NCBI GenBank assembly: GCA_014378915.1
Contig: JACMMS010000085.1
Span: 1 to 48,927, forward strand
Direction of reading: 5' to 3'
Origin: Methylophilaceae bacterium
GTDB taxonomy: Bacteria > Pseudomonadota > Gammaproteobacteria > Burkholderiales > Methylophilaceae
DNA length: 48,927 nucleotides
The notes below the pieces were generated by a model. It had not been told where the DNA came from and did not search any database. It saw only the letters and a list, made by a program, of their open reading frames with translations. Below are positions 45,190 through 48,927 of the stretch, one piece after another. The position numbers and the translations under genes were made by a program. Within the stretch, counting starts at the first letter, position 1; each line of letters opens with the position of its first letter.

Positions 45190-46346
45190 TTTGCAGCTCC
45201 AGTTTGTGTGTCCACTGCTGCCTGTTTATTGACTACCGTGACTAAATCGCCATCATTTAAAAATCCAGCACCCGTAACGACTAGTAATGGATTCTCCTGC
45301 ATGCCATCTACAATTTCAACAAATTCGCCCAATCTACGGCCTGTGGTGACATTACTTTGCATAACTTGCTGTGCCTTACCCGCCTCTTTAGTGGGCAGTA
45401 TTTCGTTTCAATAGCTGCGACCATTACGCAATACCAGTGCGGTTTGCGGAACTGCCAGCGCTGGTTTGCTACCAATATCAATGGTAACTTGTGAATACAT
45501 ACCAGGCTTAGCCGAGGCTTTAGCCAAATCGACATAAACCAAGGCGTTGCGGGTACTAGTATCAACGGTTGGCGCTGTCATGAGCGCGGTGCCGAGTGTT
45601 TGGAGATTATCTGGTAATAGTAAATGTACTTGTTGACCCGCTTTAATGAGCGCTAATTGCGGTGCGCTTACTTCGCCGCGCCAATTTATGCGGTTTTGAC
45701 GCACTAACTTAAATAGCTCACCACTTGCTGACACCACATCGCCTAAATTGGCAGTGCGCGATGACATCACCCCACCATCTGCGGCAATAAGATGCGTTTG
45801 ACGCAATCGTATTTGCTGATTTTCAAGCTCAGCTTGCGATAGTGCTAAATTAGCCTCTGCAGTTTCTTCAGCAATTAAATACTGGTTAATCTGCTGACTA
45901 GAAAGTGCACCACTTTCTTTAATTTCGCGCGCACGATCGGCGTTTAGATTTGCCTCAGCTAAGGCTGCTTTATCGTGCGCCACTGTGGCTTGCTGTTTGT
46001 GCACATCAGCCACCACATTTTCATCGGCTAGCAATACTAAATCTTGCCCGCGTTTAACGGTACTACCGAAATCGACCAACACTTGTTTAATACGCAATCC
46101 ACCAATCCCGGCGCTTACTTGGGCTTCTTGCCAAGCGTTAACTGAACTTTTCATAGTCAATCGCATAGGTCATGATTGTTCTGTTGGACGTACAGATTCT
46201 ACAGCCATACTTGTTTGAGCGGTTGCATCTGCCTCAGCGGAGCTTTTGCCTGCCGGCTTATGTAATATTAAATAAAAAAAATGATTGCAATCAGAATTGC
46301 CATAAAAAATCCAAAAGCTTGCGGTGGGGAGTTTAAATTGGCTCAT
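45186..46346 (-). pseudogene. RND periplasmic adaptor (membrane fusion protein), disrupted
   Basis: The start ATG 46346 overlaps the OMF stop (ATGA). The N-terminal membrane segment is frameshifted, then TGA near 46175 replaces a residue that is usually Trp (EQS-stop-PMRLTMKSS). The adaptor body follows openly: IGGLRIKQVLVDFGSTVKRGQDLVLLAD, a coiled-coil hairpin with ADRAREIKESGALSSQQ, then SAKPGMYSQVTIDIG. It stops after VLRNGRSY at 45408. The rest (SPQAVDWANLLK) lies in another frame. AcrA/MexA type. Dead. Confidence 0.92.
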
Positions 46347-47873
46347 TTTGTACTTTCTGGAGAGGTGCTTTCTGGGCTAGGTTTATTCATAGTGAATTGA
46401 CTAAGAGACACGGATTTTTCTTTTGCTTCTACACCAGTTTCTTTGTTGACTGCACTAGTAGTCTGCCAACCACCACCTAAAGCTTTGTATAGCGGAATCC
46501 AATATTGCACACGATCATGCTGCTGGGTAATGTGGCTCAATTAGGCATTGATTAACTGACGACGCAAATCTTCCAGTTTAATTAAGCTAATACCCCAGAG
46601 CGCCAATTCATTTCTTCCGCTTGGTAATATTTAGGATATTGCTCCGTGCTGGTTTTTTTCGGTAATCTCACTTCGCGCTGCGCTATCTAAGCTCACCAAA
46701 GCTTGCTCGACTTCTTTTACAGCGGTGCGAACATCTTGCTCATAAGTGGCATAGGCAATGGTGTAATTAGCTTCTGCAATGCTCATTTGCGATTTCAATT
46801 TACCTCCGTCAAATATAGGTAAGCTGATGGATGGTCCAAATGACGATGTGTTACTGCTACTTGAAAAACCGTTGCTACTGATATTACTGCGACCCATAGA
46901 ACCCGAAAGTGATACGCTAAAGTAGCGAGTAGCCGTGGCTACGCCAATATCAGCATTGGCTGCAGCCAAGTTACGCTCATCTGCAGCCAAAACTGGGCGC
47001 TGAGTAATTAACTGGGCAGGTAGGATATCTATTGTGAACTCTGCGGGCTCTGGCAAATTAGCATTTCTAGCAAGCAAGGTAAGCAAATACGGCTCAGGCA
47101 GAATAGTGAGCGCCACCAATGATTTCAAAGTGCCATCACACTGCGCTTGCTGACCAATTAAGCTAGACTCTGTTGCTCGTAAACTAGCTTCTGCTAGTGC
47201 TGCATCTACAGGAGCAGAAAAACCAGCGCCTGGTAAAATATTCGTCAAACGTGCAGTATCTTTTTTAGAATCTAACGCCTGCTGGTAAGCCGCTACCCAC
47301 AATACGCAGGCACGATAATCTACGTAACTGGTGGCTACTTCAGCGCCAAACTCACTCCAGCGGTGTGCCAATCATTTTGTTTTCCATCTAAGCACGCCTC
47401 GGCGGCTTGGTTAGAAAATTTAATGACACCCAACAAATCAAGCTCCCAAGCCGCATCCAGCGTACCTGTTTTGCTGGTGGAAATGCTGCTGATGCCAGCA
47501 ATACTCGAACCGTTGGCACGCATTGCAGAAGCATTGCCAGTTAGTGTGGGCAAGCCCTACCTTCCGGCAAAGACCGTATTAGCTCGAGCTGATTTAATAT
47601 TAGCGATTGCTTTATCTAATGTTGGACTACTGGTCTCTGCGGATTGCAAAACTGCGTGAGTACTGGGTCATTAAACTGCCGCCACCAGCCTATTAACTGC
47701 TCCACTTGCCCGGGATGTGGCAGGCGATTATCTGGATCTTCTGCTAATTTAGCATTCCATGTTTCATCGCGCTTTAATATTAGGTCTTAAATAGTCAGGG
47801 AAACACTGCAGCCACTGCCTAACACCGCAAAGCTTATCATCAAGCTCAATTTTATTTTTAACGGCGCTATCAT
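46343..47873 (-). pseudogene. Outer-membrane efflux protein (NodT/TolC type), decayed
   Basis: Start ATG 47873, overlapping the TetR stop (ATGA). A lipoprotein leader with SGCSVSL leads into broken segments: RLPHPGQVEQLIGWWRQF, LTGNASAMRANGSSIAGISS, AAWELDLLGVIKFSNQAAEA, SEFGAEVATSYVDYRA, VDAALAEASLRATESSLIGQ, PIFDGGKLKSQMSIAEANY and the ending PLYKALGGGWQ. At least five stops or shifts. It was the outer-membrane channel of the tripartite pump. Confidence 0.92.
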
Positions 47874-48535
47874 TGATTACTTTCTTCATGCTCTTTTTTA
47901 TTGGATATTCTGTGTAAAAAAATATGGACTACATAAGCAATATGGTCTTGAGCATCCCAATTATTTTCTAAAATTCGCAACACCGCTTTATGGCGCGGCT
48001 CTGAAATCAACTTATGGCAAAACATAGCAGCGGCTTTTTCTGAGCTATCAATTTGTATACCATCCTTGTTCGCCTGCTGAGCTAAATAATCGGCAATCAC
48101 ACCCTGTATTCGCTCTGGACCATTTGCCTTCATTTTTTTGGTTAGTTCTGGGAAGTGCACCGCCTCTGCCGCTGCCATACGATAAAAAGAGATCAAATCA
48201 AGACTAGTCACCCGCTCTATCATTAAATGTCCTAATGAAGCTATCCCCAAGTGGGGTGGGATATTTTCTAACCCTTCTATTTATTCTAATTGCTCTACAT
48301 CTCACCCCAGCATACGCGAGACTGAAGCCACCATTAGATCGGCTTTATTATCATAGCGCTCATAAATGGTGCGGGTAGAAACGCCTGCTGCACGGGCGAT
48401 TTTGCCGATAATAGCCAAGTCATAGCCATCTCGCATAAAAATAGCCAAAGCATGGTCAAGTAAAGCATTAAGGCGTTCTGCCTCACTACCTAAAAGTGAA
48501 CGTCCTAGCTTAGGTCTGATAATAGAAATATTCAG
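47870..48535 (-). pseudogene. TetR-family regulator of the pump operon, disrupted
   Basis: The HTH domain is readable from about 48515: RLNALLDHALAIFMRDGYDL, IARAAGVSTRTIYERYDNKADLM. TGA at 48302-48304 and TAA at 48281-48283 then cut the frame, after which the ligand domain is open to 47870 (ERVTSLDLISFYRMAAAEAV). No ATG is seen at the N-terminus. The first gene of the operon, coupled to the OMF by ATGA. Confidence 0.88.
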
Positions 48536-48627
48536 ATTTTTTCGGTAATATATTGATATTCTTAATTAGCAATGTTTGCAAAATTCCGCATTAATAAAAA
48601 AAGTTTCACTTTCATAATTCGGCGGTT

Positions 48628-48927
48628 TCAAGGTTGAAGTGCAAAAAGTGAAGCATGATGCTGCCTAAAATCAAATGCATCTGGTGTAAACAACTCAGCA
48701 GGGCATTTGAACCCTAACGACTTTCGGGGTCTAGTGTTGAGTTGCCACGCAATCGCATCTGACGCTTCCTGGCCGAAGATACTTAAGTCTTCACCTTTGG
48801 GCAGTTACTGACGCAGTAAGCCATTGGTGTTTTCGTTAATCCCACGTTGCCATGGACTATGTGGGTCTGCAAAGTATACTTTAACGCCCGTGTTTTTCGT
48901 TAACTCAGCATGCCTTGCCATTTCACG
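48628..48927 (-). mobile_element. IS30-family element end with transposase C-terminus
   Basis: The minus-strand frame entering from the right edge reads [20 protein letters not shown], then [18 protein letters not shown], containing the Glu of the IS30 DDE triad. Then it has TAA at 48805-48807 in place of a Tyr codon, and continues LPKGEDLSIFGQEASDAIAW, RPRKSLGFKCPAELF to TGA 48628. Only the 3' end is in the window; the element boundary (inverted repeat) probably lies around 48600-48650. The nonsense codon suggests an inactive copy. Confidence 0.9.

Noticed and set aside
1-48927. CRISPR arrays, rRNA operons, toxin-antitoxin pairs
   Set aside because: Looked for regularly spaced repeats, rRNA motifs and typical TA pairs; none seen.

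Overview
The window looks like a chromosomal segment of an AT-rich betaproteobacterium, most probably a methylotroph of the Methylophilaceae (Methylotenera-like). This is inferred from a PqqA precursor peptide gene, a PQQ-associated type beta-propeller protein, a large cobalamin cluster with a B12 riboswitch, and the housekeeping gene set (ssrS next to zapA, ilvA, rpiA, phoU, nhaR, htpX). No rRNA is present to fix the taxonomy.

Region 1 (about 89-11741) is an integrative element inserted in the 3' end of tRNA-Phe(GAA). A 48-bp exact copy of the tRNA 3' end (89-136) mirrors the intact tRNA (11694-11769). The element starts with a P4-type tyrosine integrase. A diguanylate cyclase follows, then a tightly overlapping operon of small DNA-metabolism genes: AlpA-like HTH, HTH protein, CHC2 zinc-ribbon primase-like protein, DUF3987 protein, VRR-NUC nuclease and unknowns. 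Cargo lies at the tRNA-proximal end: a membrane acyltransferase, a decayed HNH-like gene, a VPLP-type exosortase substrate and a free-standing pqqA with its own terminator. There are no capsid, portal, large terminase or relaxase genes.

Region 2 (about 11950-25430) is a cobalamin locus. Intact genes: cobT, cobS, cobC, cobU, bluB, a BtuF-like protein, btuM-like and btuB, with a cobalamin riboswitch ahead of btuB. Interleaved with them, cobD, cbiB, cobQ, cobB and cobO are all broken by nonsense codons and frameshifts. The pattern fits a cell that lost corrin amidation, adenosylation and aminopropanol attachment but kept uptake and nucleotide-loop assembly, that is, scavenging of cobinamide or cobalamin. 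A small entericidin-like lipoprotein gene sits in the middle.

Region 3 (about 25600-42050) is ordinary chromosome with mostly intact genes: zapB-like/zapA, ssrS (6S RNA), DUF2237 and EVE proteins, a YVTN propeller protein, ilvA, rpiA, phoU, an ECF sigma factor with cupin anti-sigma factor, a YheT-like hydrolase, yggX, dgkA, a ZnuD-like TonB receptor with a small companion, nhaR, a ribosome hibernation factor, htpX and terC.

Region 4 (about 42280-48927) is a dead tetR-OMF-MFP-RND efflux operon (all four genes disrupted, original ATGA overlaps still visible) followed by the end of an IS30-family element that runs off the window.
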